Assembly: GCA_020345785.1 (NCBI GenBank)
Contig: CP070771.1
Span: forward strand, 4,988,757 to 4,996,632
Origin: Desulfobacterales bacterium
GTDB lineage: Bacteria; Desulfobacterota; Desulfobacteria; Desulfobacterales; JAFDCJ01
Direction of reading: 5' to 3'
DNA length: 7,876 nt
The number at the start of each line of letters is the position of its first letter. Position 1 is the first letter of the stretch. Below the pieces are notes generated by a model. That model saw only the letters and a list, made by a program, of their open reading frames with translations, searched no databases and was not told the DNA's origin. Positions 1-6,511 of this stretch are shown piece by piece. Position numbers and translations under genes: made by a program.

Positions 1-1380
1 GACCAGGAAGCCATGGAATGGTTTAAGTGGAATAATGCCATGGTCGATCTGAACTTTTTTTTGCTGGCGCCCGATCGTTATAAAGATCTCTCTGTGACGG
101 CCGAGGAAGTTCAGCAGTATTTTGAGGAGCACAAAGATGCCTATAAAACCGAGCCTGCGTTAAAAGTGCGCTATGTAAAGTTCGAACCGAAAAACTATGT
201 CGCGCAGGTTGAAGTTTCCGATGATGAGATCGGTGCCTATTATGATGAACATCCGAACGAGTTCCAAAATCCAAAGACCGTTGAAGCCCGTCACATTCTA
301 ATAAAAGTTGATCAGAACGCAACACCCGAGGAGGTGGCCAAAGCCAAGGAGCGAATAGAAACTATTTTGCAGAAGGCCAAAGATGGTCAAGACTTCGCGG
401 AACTGGCCAAGCAGTTCTCGGAGGGACCCAGCAAAGACAAAGGCGGCTACCTGGGCACTTTTCGACGGGAGGCAATGGTTAAGCCCTTTTCGGACAAGGC
501 CTTCTCCATGCAGGCCGGCGAGATCAGCGATCCGGTAAAAACACAATTCGGGTGGCACATCATAAAAGTTGAAAAAGTCAATGAAGCAACAACGACATCG
601 CTGGCGGACGCCAAGCAGGACATTCGCCCAAAGCTGGCAGACGAACGTGCCAAATACATTGCCTACGATGCGGCCGAATCCATTTATGATTCCCTTTTTC
701 AGGGCGACCAACTGGAAGCCGTCGCGGCCGAGCAAAAACTAACCCTGCAAACAACGGACTTTTTTTCCCGCCAGAACCCGCCCGAGGGCGTCGCGAAAAA
801 AACGGAGTTTGCCAGGGTAGCATTTGAACTGCCTGAAGGCGAGAGCAGCGAGATTCAAGACTTTGGCGACGGGTATTATATTCTGGAGGTGATTGAAAAA
901 CGACCGTCCCAGATACCTGAATTTAACACAGTCGAACAAAAAGTCAGAGCCGATCTAATAAAAGAAAAACAAGGTGAAAAGGCTAAATCAGATGCCGAAG
1001 CCGTGCTCTCGGCCTTAAAAGACGGTGCTTCCAGAGAGGAGATCGGCAGGCAATTTGATCTTAAATCCCAGAGTACGGGTTTTTTTAAGCGCAATGACGC
1101 CATGCCGGAAATCGGTTATGAACGCGATATTTCCCGGGCGGCTTTCGAACTTTCGGATCAGAACAAACTGCCCAATGAGGTTTTTAAAGGCCGTAAGGGG
1201 TATTATGTAATTGAATTCGCCCAGGAAAAAGAACCAGCCATGGAAGAGTTTGACAAAGAAAAAGCCGATATCCATGAGCGGTTGCTACAGCAAAAGCGGT
1301 TTAATACATTTGAGGCATGGCTGGAGCAAATTAAAAAGCGCAGTGAGATTGTCGTCGAGAAGGATTTTTTGAAAAGCTGA
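1..1380 (+). CDS. PpiD/SurA-type periplasmic peptidyl-prolyl cis-trans isomerase, 5' truncated
   Basis: The reading frame is open from the first base and ends at TGA 1378-1380, so 459 residues are visible. The ATG at 13 is probably internal, since no ribosome binding site precedes it and the frame continues upstream. Residues about 94-191 form a parvulin (rotamase) domain: RHILIK at 97-102, GGYLGTF at 148-154, and GWHIIKV ending near 190. Both histidines of the parvulin fold are present (H98, H186), so this domain may be catalytically competent. Before it lies a SurA_N-like helical segment. After it come two degenerate parvulin-like repeats (about 251-308 and 358-417) separated by charged helices. 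Multiple parvulin-like modules and a length well over 459 fit PpiD, an inner-membrane-anchored chaperone that helps newly exported proteins fold. The N-terminal anchor that would prove this is outside the window; a soluble SurA- or PrsA-like protein is the alternative. The isomerase family is confident, the PpiD subtype less so. Confidence 0.9.
   Translation, partial: DQEAMEWFKWNNAMVDLNFFLLAPDRYKDLSVTAEEVQQYFEEHKDAYKTEPALKVRYVKFEPKNYVAQVEVSDDEIGAYYDEHPNEFQNPKTVEARHILIKVDQNATPEEVAKAKERIETILQKAKDGQDFAELAKQFSEGPSKDKGGYLGTFRREAMVKPFSDKAFSMQAGEISDPVKTQFGWHIIKVEKVNEATTTSLADAKQDIRPKLADERAKYIAYDAAESIYDSLFQGDQLEAVAAEQKLTLQTTDFFSRQNPPEGVAKKTEFARVAFELPEGESSEIQDFGDGYYILEVIEKRPSQIPEFNTVEQKVRADLIKEKQGEKAKSDAEAVLSALKDGASREEIGRQFDLKSQSTGFFKRNDAMPEIGYERDISRAAFELSDQNKLPNEVFKGRKGYYVIEFAQEKEPAMEEFDKEKADIHERLLQQKRFNTFEAWLEQIKKRSEIVVEKDFLKS
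751..1251 (+). other. Two degenerate parvulin-like repeats within the foldase
   Basis: The protein segments from 751 to 924 and from 1072 to 1251 align with each other. Each begins with a T-x-F-F core (TTDFF and STGFF), continues through an AAFEL/VAFEL element, then a GYY-(I/V)-(L/I)-E strand and an acidic P-E-F or E-E-F end. They resemble the second half of a parvulin domain, but Gly-Tyr-Tyr (871-879 and 1198-1206) replaces the Gly-Trp-His of the active domain, so the catalytic histidine is absent. I infer a substrate-binding or structural role. The alignment was done by eye. Confidence 0.6.
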
Positions 1381-1423
1381 CGGATCTTGCACTAAAAACT
1401 TAGCGTCTGTTCAGGAGGCTGCC

Positions 1424-1672
1424 ATGATTGACTCTGAAAAATCTGCCCGCCGCACAAAATCGTCACTCGAATATGCTACGAAAAAATGTCCGGATTGCTA
1501 CACCCACCTGCCCCTGCGTGCCAAGGTGTGTACCTCCTGTCATGTGCGCGTCGGCGATGTGGATAATCTGGGCTTTGCCCAAAAGCCGATCGATTGGCGG
1601 GCTTATCTAATTGCCGCGGTAGCCATTGCCGCTTTTGCTATTTTTACGTGGTGGGCATTTTTTCAGGAATGA
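1424..1672 (+). CDS. Small zinc-ribbon protein with a C-terminal transmembrane helix
   Basis: This encodes 82 residues with a strong ribosome binding site, AGGAGG at 1413-1418, five bases before the ATG. Two CxxC knuckles, CPDC (22-25) and CTSC (36-39), are spaced as in a rubredoxin-like or zinc-ribbon fold and probably bind one zinc ion. A hydrophobic, Ala/Ile-rich stretch at about 60-80 (AYLIAAVAIAAFAIF and following) ends with WWAFFQE, giving a single membrane helix at the very C-terminus. The predicted arrangement is a cytoplasmic zinc ribbon tail-anchored in the inner membrane. It follows the foldase by 43 bp on the same strand and may be co-transcribed, and it converges on the DUF47 gene with a 33 bp gap. 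I do not recognise a specific function. Small zinc ribbons of this kind are usually annotated as hypothetical. Confidence 0.8.
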   Translation: MIDSEKSARRTKSSLEYATKKCPDCYTHLPLRAKVCTSCHVRVGDVDNLGFAQKPIDWRAYLIAAVAIAAFAIFTWWAFFQE

Positions 1673-1705
1673 TATTGGAGTCAAATCACTCAACCGAATA
1701 AACGC

Positions 1706-2374
1706 CTATCTGGCCAACATGGCCCGCATCATGTCGCCCGCATTTTCAGCATGGTCGGCGATGGAACCGATGATTTCAGCCAGCCTGATCATGTGATACA
1801 CCGTGACCGCATCGATTTGCATGTTCAGGACTTTTTCCTTGATCGCATCCTCCACTTTGTCCGCATTGTGCTCATGCCGGCGTAAGGCGTGAATGATGTC
1901 CTTGACCAGCTTGCGCTGCTTATCGGAGTAAGTTTTGAAATACTGGCGGGCTTCGGATACCATGCGGCACATTTCCTCCACCGGATCCAAAACCGCATCC
2001 ACGAGTAGAAAGAAGTCTTTTTCCAGCGCTTGCGGGATGCCGGGTTCTGGTCGGAAGGAGAGCCAGTCGAGCGCCTCTTCGACCGCATCAAGTACTTTGT
2101 CCTGTTCGTGAAGATACCGAAACAGCTCAAATTTGTCTACCGGCATTAGGGTCCCTTTGGGCAGGTGGCCGCGAATGCGCCGTTTAATGGCATCAGCTTG
2201 ACTCTCCAGCTTATCAACTTCTTCCCTTAACGCGTCAAAGGTTTCACACCGGTCGCTTATATGACATTCGATAGCTTGTTGAAAGGCCCAGGTGCACTCT
2301 TTAATCTTTTCGGCATGCTCCAACAGTCCCTCAAACGGCGATGTCATAAACAGTGAGACGAATGGTATGCGCAT
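1706..2374 (-). CDS. DUF47 (TIGR00153-type) PhoU-like phosphate transport regulator
   Basis: The 222-residue protein is almost wholly alpha-helical, the usual size for the DUF47/TIGR00153 family of PhoU-related proteins. The start is MRIPFVSLFM. PhoU-like acidic metal-binding repeats are visible: E57-x-x-A-D61, D92-x-x-x-D96, E168-x-x-x-D172 and, near the end, IADHAENAGD (205-214), the typical family signature. By analogy with PhoU these motifs would hold a metal cluster and the protein would act at the inner face of the membrane. Family members are commonly encoded beside PiT permeases and are thought to modulate them, and here the gene lies 173 bp downstream of one. The start is supported by a purine-rich tract complementary to 2378-2388 (read as AAGGGGGGAGG), although its spacing to the ATG is short. 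The stop is TAG. The gene converges with the zinc-ribbon gene and no strong terminator separates them. Confidence 0.9.
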   Translation of the reverse strand: MRIPFVSLFMTSPFEGLLEHAEKIKECTWAFQQAIECHISDRCETFDALREEVDKLESQADAIKRRIRGHLPKGTLMPVDKFELFRYLHEQDKVLDAVEEALDWLSFRPEPGIPQALEKDFFLLVDAVLDPVEEMCRMVSEARQYFKTYSDKQRKLVKDIIHALRRHEHNADKVEDAIKEKVLNMQIDAVTVYHMIRLAEIIGSIADHAENAGDMMRAMLAR

Positions 2375-2391
2375 AGCCCTCCCCCCTTTAA

Positions 2392-2517
2392 ATTGAAGAT
2401 TGCTTATTTAAGGAATTGTTTCCTCTTATACTCCAATTACCCAGTCGGAATAGATTAAATGCTTAATCGCAAAGCGGTAATAAAATGATAGAATACCTCA
2501 AATTTTCAATCTTCAAT
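2392..2517. repeat. AT-rich intergenic inverted repeat built on a heptamer
   Basis: ATTGAAGATTG at 2392-2402 is repeated exactly as its reverse complement, CAATCTTCAAT, at 2507-2517, with 104 bp between. The right arm lies in a tandem heptamer, TTCAATC twice, at 2505-2518. The two arms nearly fill the gap between the permease stop and the DUF47 start. Possible explanations are a small intergenic repeat, a long stem in the mRNA, or chance in AT-rich sequence. There is no gene in this gap. Confidence 0.5.
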
Positions 2518-2547
2518 CTACAATATTAAATTCTATTCATCCCCGGC

Positions 2548-3774
2548 TTACATGATAAGCTGAAGCACCTTAAAAATGACCATACTTGTCATGGCTGCAG
2601 CAGGTACCGTTAGAATCCAGTAAAGCATTATCTGAAACACGATGCCCATATTGATGGCCTCGATGCCGCCGGCCAACCCGACTCCCAGTACGCCGCCCAC
2701 GGCAGCATGGGTAGTGGAAACCGGCAATCCTAATTTCGAGGCGATCAATACCGTTGAAGCCGCTGCAAAATCAACTGAAAAACCTCTTGTGTTGGTCAGG
2801 GTGGTAATTTTGGTACCAATGGTATCCATCACACGATGTCCGGCCATGGCAATCCCGGCGGCAATGCCCACGCCGCCGAACAAGAGCAGAAATGTGGGCA
2901 CCGGGACCTTGGCGCCCACGTTGCCGCTTTTAACCAAAAAATAGATGACGGCCAGCGGCCCGATGGCATTGGCAACATCGTTTGCGCCCTGGGCCAACGC
3001 GACGTAACATGATGTCCCGATCTGAATTCTGCGAAAAACCTCCTCCGGACCGTCGCTGTTGTCACGGTCGATAAAGTGGCGCAACACGCGCATGCCGATA
3101 TATCCGAGAAAAACTGCCAGGATCAACGCAATCGCCGAGGCGGCCCAAGTTTCGATGGACAGCTTTTTACCCAAAGGCGTTTTGAAAAGAAACGACAGAA
3201 CCACTACAAATGCGGCAAGTCCGATGAAGATCGGCGACAGCTTCAGAGCATTGGTAAATGATTCTTTTTGGCTTAAAATTATCTTTACAATCACTTTAAA
3301 CATCACAAATGCAATGATTAGACTGAAAATCGGCGAAATCACCCAGCTGAGAACCACGGCTGCCAGTTTGGCCCAATTAATCACCGAAAAGCCGCCGGCC
3401 ATGACACCAAAGCCGATCATGGCTCCCACAATCGAATGGGTCGTTGAGACCGGCAATGATTTCCAGGTCGCGAAACTAACCCACAGGGCTGCTGCCAGTA
3501 AAGCCGAAAGGGCTCCCATTAGGGCCACGTGAGGATCAGCCATGATTTCCGTCGAAACGATTCCCTTGCGGATGGTATTGGTAACATGTGCGCCAATGAA
3601 AACGGCCCCGATGACATTTAAGATTCCGGCGATAAATATGGCCTGACGAATGGTGATTGCCTTGGCGCCGACGGCTGAAGCCATTGAGTTGGCAACGTCG
3701 TTGGCGCCGATGTTCCAGGCCATATAAAAACCGAAGATGTACCCGATGATCAGGATGAAATATTCAGGTGTCAT
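2548..3774 (-). CDS. pit: PiT-family inorganic phosphate transporter
   Basis: This is a low-affinity inorganic phosphate permease of the inner membrane (PiT family, normally driven by a cation gradient). It has 408 residues from the ATG at 3774, which begins MTPEYFILII. A TTG two codons upstream (3780) is possible but less likely, and neither start has a convincing ribosome binding site. The family's two inverted-topology halves each carry the signature: GANDVANS (23-30) with LPVSTTHSIVG (107-117), and GANDVANA (263-270) with LPVSTTHAAVG (350-360). About ten hydrophobic helices surround a central hydrophilic loop near 233-250 (RHFIDRDNSDGPEEVF). The protein looks full length, with all signature residues intact. 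The DUF47 protein encoded 173 bp downstream is its probable partner. I found no convincing Pho box upstream. Confidence 0.95.
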   Translation of the reverse strand: MTPEYFILIIGYIFGFYMAWNIGANDVANSMASAVGAKAITIRQAIFIAGILNVIGAVFIGAHVTNTIRKGIVSTEIMADPHVALMGALSALLAAALWVSFATWKSLPVSTTHSIVGAMIGFGVMAGGFSVINWAKLAAVVLSWVISPIFSLIIAFVMFKVIVKIILSQKESFTNALKLSPIFIGLAAFVVVLSFLFKTPLGKKLSIETWAASAIALILAVFLGYIGMRVLRHFIDRDNSDGPEEVFRRIQIGTSCYVALAQGANDVANAIGPLAVIYFLVKSGNVGAKVPVPTFLLLFGGVGIAAGIAMAGHRVMDTIGTKITTLTNTRGFSVDFAAASTVLIASKLGLPVSTTHAAVGGVLGVGLAGGIEAINMGIVFQIMLYWILTVPAAAMTSMVIFKVLQLIM

Positions 3775-3959
3775 TAGCAAATAGCGTTACGGTTCTTTTA
3801 GCGTAGGTTTCAAATCAGGCGCCCTCTTTATTCTGACATTGAAAACCTGGCTTATGGGGTTCTGATTTTTCGTTCGCTGAGCGGGGTCATATCACGAGAC
3901 CAGCCTTGTATCAATGCAAAATTAAGAACTTTAAGAGATTCGGCAACCCTCATGCGACG

Positions 3960-3985
3960 CTGAGCCGTTACCGCGCCTGGCTCAG
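3960..3985 (-). terminator. Hairpin overlapping the helicase stop codon
   Basis: CTGAGCC at 3960-3966 pairs perfectly with GGCTCAG at 3979-3985, giving a 7 bp GC-rich stem around a 12-base loop. The right arm contains the helicase TGA (3984-3982 on the minus strand). No T run follows in the direction of transcription, so it is not a standard intrinsic terminator. It could stabilise the mRNA 3' end or cause pausing. The roughly 185 bp from here to the permease start hold no gene and only weak promoter-like hexamers. Confidence 0.3.
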
Positions 3986-5949
3986 AAGATTTGCCGGGCA
4001 GAGTGTTTTTCGAGGATATCCGGCGGTATCATATCGATGAAACGCGACGGACGATTCAAAACTACTCCCAGACTGCGGTCCCAAACATCGCTGGGATAGG
4101 TGAAAAAGAGGTTTTCCCGGGCGCGGGTTGCCGCTACATACATGAGGCGCAATTCCTCCTCCAAATCTTCTTCTTTGTGCAGGGCATGGGGGGATGGGAA
4201 GCGGCCGTCCAGCGCCCAGATGATAAAAACGGTATGCCACTCAAGGCCTTTGGCCGAATGGATCGTGGAAAGTACCAGCCGGTCCTGGGTCGGTGTTTCA
4301 GCCGCTAGATTGTCGCCGATGCTGGTATTGGGAGGCTCTAATGCCATATCGGTTAAAAACTGCTCGATATTTCCATAGCGTTCCATGATGGCGAGCAATT
4401 GCTCCAGATCTCTGGCCCGTTTGGGATGGTCGTCATATCGTTCTTTTAAAATGGGTAAATAATACTCGATGATAGCCTCCCCCATTTTTTCCAGCGACAT
4501 CGGCTGGGCATCGATAGTAGAGAAAAGATTTTTAAGCCGGTTAAGGCCGGCCGCCGTCACGGACGTTGACTTGACAGATAGAAGGCCGGTGTAGCCGGAG
4601 GCTTCATCCTTAATGGCATCATAGATTTTTTGGGCAGTTGTCGGGCCGACCTTTTCGATAAGCAGAAGAATTCGGTACCAGCTGATGCGGTCGTACGGGC
4701 TGTAAATCACCCGCAGGTGAGCCAGCACATCTTTGATGTGCGCGGATTCGACGAACTTGAAACCACCGACTTTAATGAACGGTATCTGCTCGCGATTCAA
4801 CTCTATTTCAAGATCAAAGGAATGATAGCCCGCCCGAAACAACACGGCAATCTGATTGAGCGCAATGCCTTGCCGACAAAGCTCGCTAATTTTGTTGACG
4901 ATATAGAGCGATTGGTCATTTTCATCCCGGGCATTGATCAGAACGGGTATGGAACCGCCGGATTTTCTGGTAAACAGCGTTTTTGAATATTTTTCTTTTG
5001 CCTGTTCGATGATGATATTTGTCAGGTTCAAAATGGGTTGAACACTGCGGTAGTTTTCTTCCAGCGTAATAATGCGGGTGCCGGGATACATCTCGGGAAA
5101 TTGCATGATGTTTCGGAAATTGGCCCCCCGAAAGGCATAAATACTTTGAGAATCGTCGCCGACGACCATGATGTTATTGTTAACCCCGGTCAGCAAATTA
5201 AGTATTTCAGCCTGAATTTTATTCGTGTCCTGGTATTCATCGACCATCACATAGCGATAAGACGAAGAAATACGATGGCGAATATCCGGATGGTTCTTTA
5301 AAAGCTGCAGCAGGTATACCAGAAGATCGTCAAAATCGAAGAAATTATTTTCGCTTTTATACCGCCGGTATGAATAAAAAATACTGTTTACCGCATCCAG
5401 TTCGGCGGACAAATGGGGATAGTCTTCATAGACCACATCTTCAATGGGTATCATCTTGTTGACGGCCCGGCTGAAGATATTCGCCAGGGTATGTTTGCGC
5501 GGCAGCGAGCGGGATTGTGCGGCACTAGACATTTCTTTGCGCAGCATGCTTATCAGAGCTTCCGCATCTACCCGATCCAAAATGGCGAAATTGGCATCGC
5601 ATCCCAGCGCATGAGCATTTCTCCTTAAGACTAAATTGCCAAAGGAATGGAAGGTGCCTCCGGCAACATTTTCACAGCGGCGATCCAGCAGCCCGGCGGC
5701 CCTTTGCAGCATCTGCTGGGCGGCCTTGCGGGTAAAAGTCAAAAGAAGAATAGAAGACGGCGCAACGCCTTCTTCCACCAACCGGGCGACCCGGTAAGTA
5801 AGGGTGCGCGTTTTTCCGCTGCCGGCCCCTGCAATCACCAGCAACGGGCCTTCGGTCGTCATGACCGCTTCAAGCTGGGAAGCATTGAGATGCGCTTGAT
5901 ATTGGATGTGAAATTTACTGCTATTTGCAGGAGAAGCGTTCTGCTGCAT
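3982..5949 (-). CDS. UvrD/Rep-type superfamily 1A ATP-dependent 3'-5' DNA helicase
   Basis: The 655-residue protein carries the full SF1A motif set in order: Q motif (LNASQ, 21-25), Walker A (AGAGSGKT, 40-47), motif Ia (TFTRKAAQQM, 71-80), Ib (GTFHSF, 98-103), Walker B (VDEYQDTN, 236-243), motif III (GDDSQSIYAFRGA, 264-276), motif IV (LEENYRS, 296-302), motif V (STIHSAKGLEW, 561-571) and motif VI (LMYVAATRAR, 602-611). This predicts an ATP-driven 3'-5' unwinding motor on single-stranded DNA that acts in repair, replication restart or removal of bound proteins. The chain ends about 45 residues after motif VI, so it lacks the C-terminal Tudor-like domain of longer UvrD/PcrA proteins and is closer to Rep in size. 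The assignment among UvrD, PcrA and Rep is uncertain. A GGGGAG ribosome binding site (complement of 5960-5965) lies ten bases before the ATG. The gene is divergent from the H1-like gene, and the phosphate genes follow on the same strand. Confidence 0.93.
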   Translation of the reverse strand: MQQNASPANSSKFHIQYQAHLNASQLEAVMTTEGPLLVIAGAGSGKTRTLTYRVARLVEEGVAPSSILLLTFTRKAAQQMLQRAAGLLDRRCENVAGGTFHSFGNLVLRRNAHALGCDANFAILDRVDAEALISMLRKEMSSAAQSRSLPRKHTLANIFSRAVNKMIPIEDVVYEDYPHLSAELDAVNSIFYSYRRYKSENNFFDFDDLLVYLLQLLKNHPDIRHRISSSYRYVMVDEYQDTNKIQAEILNLLTGVNNNIMVVGDDSQSIYAFRGANFRNIMQFPEMYPGTRIITLEENYRSVQPILNLTNIIIEQAKEKYSKTLFTRKSGGSIPVLINARDENDQSLYIVNKISELCRQGIALNQIAVLFRAGYHSFDLEIELNREQIPFIKVGGFKFVESAHIKDVLAHLRVIYSPYDRISWYRILLLIEKVGPTTAQKIYDAIKDEASGYTGLLSVKSTSVTAAGLNRLKNLFSTIDAQPMSLEKMGEAIIEYYLPILKERYDDHPKRARDLEQLLAIMERYGNIEQFLTDMALEPPNTSIGDNLAAETPTQDRLVLSTIHSAKGLEWHTVFIIWALDGRFPSPHALHKEEDLEEELRLMYVAATRARENLFFTYPSDVWDRSLGVVLNRPSRFIDMIPPDILEKHSARQIF

Positions 5950-6138
5950 AGTGTTTTTTCTCCCCGCATCGAATTTTAAGACGCCTTTCTTTCATATTGA
6001 ACGTGCTTTGTCAACCGCCGTTTAAGTATCTTATTCTTCTTGCTCGCAGTGTTGACTTTCGATACTTGATGTATTAGTTTCCAGAAGGCTTAAGCCCAGA
6101 AGAATATTATGAAGTATTAGTAAAAGGAGGATTTTTCC
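5950..6138. promoter_or_regulatory. Divergent intergenic region, likely holding promoters for the helicase and the H1-like gene
   Basis: The two genes point away from each other across 189 bp, so at least two promoters are expected here. On the minus strand the perfect -35 hexamer TTGACA is read from 6014 to 6009, but no good -10 box lies 16-18 bases downstream (TATGAA is only 12 away). On the plus strand TTGACT is at 6052-6057 with only weak -10 partners. A separate -10-like TATTAT at 6105-6110 has no -35 hexamer, but a palindrome lies in the -35 position. AAGTATC at 6024-6030 recurs inverted as GATACTT at 6061-6067. Promoter positions are tentative; the regional call rests on gene orientation. 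Confidence 0.5.
6081..6102. promoter_or_regulatory. Perfect palindrome flanked by a direct repeat, possible operator
   Basis: GGCTTAAGCC at 6087-6096 is a perfect 10 bp palindrome. It is bracketed by two copies of CCAGAAG (6081-6087 and 6096-6102), each sharing one base with it. A further direct repeat, GTATTAGT, occurs at 6071-6078 and 6114-6121. The palindrome lies 8 bp upstream of the -10-like TATTAT at 6105-6110, about where a -35 box would be. That placement suits binding by a dimeric regulator of the H1-like gene. This is inference from symmetry and position only. Confidence 0.3.
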
Positions 6139-6477
6139 ATGAAGAAGTTACAAAATCAATTGAAAACCGTTTCCAAGTCACTGGCCGCACTCTCCAAGCA
6201 GGTGGAAAAAATTTCTCAGCAAATCAGTCAGGCACCGCCGGCGAAAAAAGCTGCTCCGGCAGGCAAGCCGGCGGCCAAGAAGGCCGCGCCCGCAGGCGGT
6301 AAAACCGTACTGGAATCGGTATATGATGTTATCAAACGATCCAAGAAAGGCGTTACGGTTGCTCAGTTGAAAGAAAAGACAAACCTCGATGCCCGGCAGT
6401 TGAGCAACGCGCTTTACAAGCTGTCAAAAAAAGGCCAGGTTTTCGCCAAATCCCGTGGCCTGTACGTAAAAAAATAA
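6139..6477 (+). CDS. Small basic protein: coiled coil, histone H1-like linker, winged-helix domain
   Basis: This encodes 112 residues. A textbook ribosome binding site, AAAAGGAGG at 6122-6130, lies eight bases before the ATG. Three parts are visible. Residues 1-31 form an amphipathic helix with regular hydrophobic spacing (MKKLQNQLKTVSKSLAAL and on), likely a coiled coil for self-association. Residues 32-55 are a Lys/Ala/Pro linker containing AKKAAPAG twice (35-42 and 46-53), like the tails of bacterial H1-like proteins. Residues 56-112 look like a winged helix-turn-helix: helix VLESVYDVIKR, then VTVAQLKEKT, a recognition helix DARQLSNALYKLSKKG, and a wing strand pair ending GLYVKK. The composition is strongly basic throughout. 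I infer a DNA- or RNA-binding, nucleoid-type protein, perhaps a regulator. No named family is certain. It has its own promoter region and terminator, so it is probably monocistronic, and the strong ribosome binding site suggests abundant expression. Confidence 0.85.
   Translation: MKKLQNQLKTVSKSLAALSKQVEKISQQISQAPPAKKAAPAGKPAAKKAAPAGGKTVLESVYDVIKRSKKGVTVAQLKEKTNLDARQLSNALYKLSKKGQVFAKSRGLYVKK
6241..6297 (+). repeat. Internal duplication coding for the AKKAAPAG linker units
   Basis: The segments 6241-6264 and 6274-6297 both encode AKKAAPAG, with a start-to-start distance of 33 bp (11 codons). The two copies use different synonymous codons (for example AAAAAA versus AAGAAG for the lysine pair), so the duplication is either old or maintained by selection on protein composition rather than a recent slippage event. 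Confidence 0.7.
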
Positions 6478-6511
6478 CAGCCCCGCACCTTGGCATTATC
6501 ATCCGACAAGA

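Noticed and set aside
298..735. Minus-strand open frame of 145 codons inside the foldase
   Set aside because: It is opposite the conserved parvulin domain, with no ribosome binding site or recognisable protein features.
1678..1691. GAGT...ACTC inverted repeat between the convergent zinc-ribbon and DUF47 genes
   Set aside because: The stem is only four pairs with no T run on either strand, too weak for a bidirectional terminator.
3059..3532. Plus-strand open frame of 157 codons inside the permease
   Set aside because: It is antisense to the PiT gene, whose signatures are intact. The long frame arises from the codon pattern of a membrane protein. The frame at 2642-2944 is similar.
3781..3959. 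Possible Pho box upstream of the phosphate permease
   Set aside because: A CTGTCAT-type tandem repeat was looked for and only an isolated ATGTCAG-like piece was seen on the minus strand, without a second half-site at the right distance.
4630..4986. Plus-strand open frame of 118 codons inside the helicase
   Set aside because: It is antisense to a conserved helicase region, has no ribosome binding site, and its translation shows no recognisable domain. The other plus-strand frames at 3991-4378, 5038-5301, 5413-5628 and 5647-5979 were dismissed for the same reasons.
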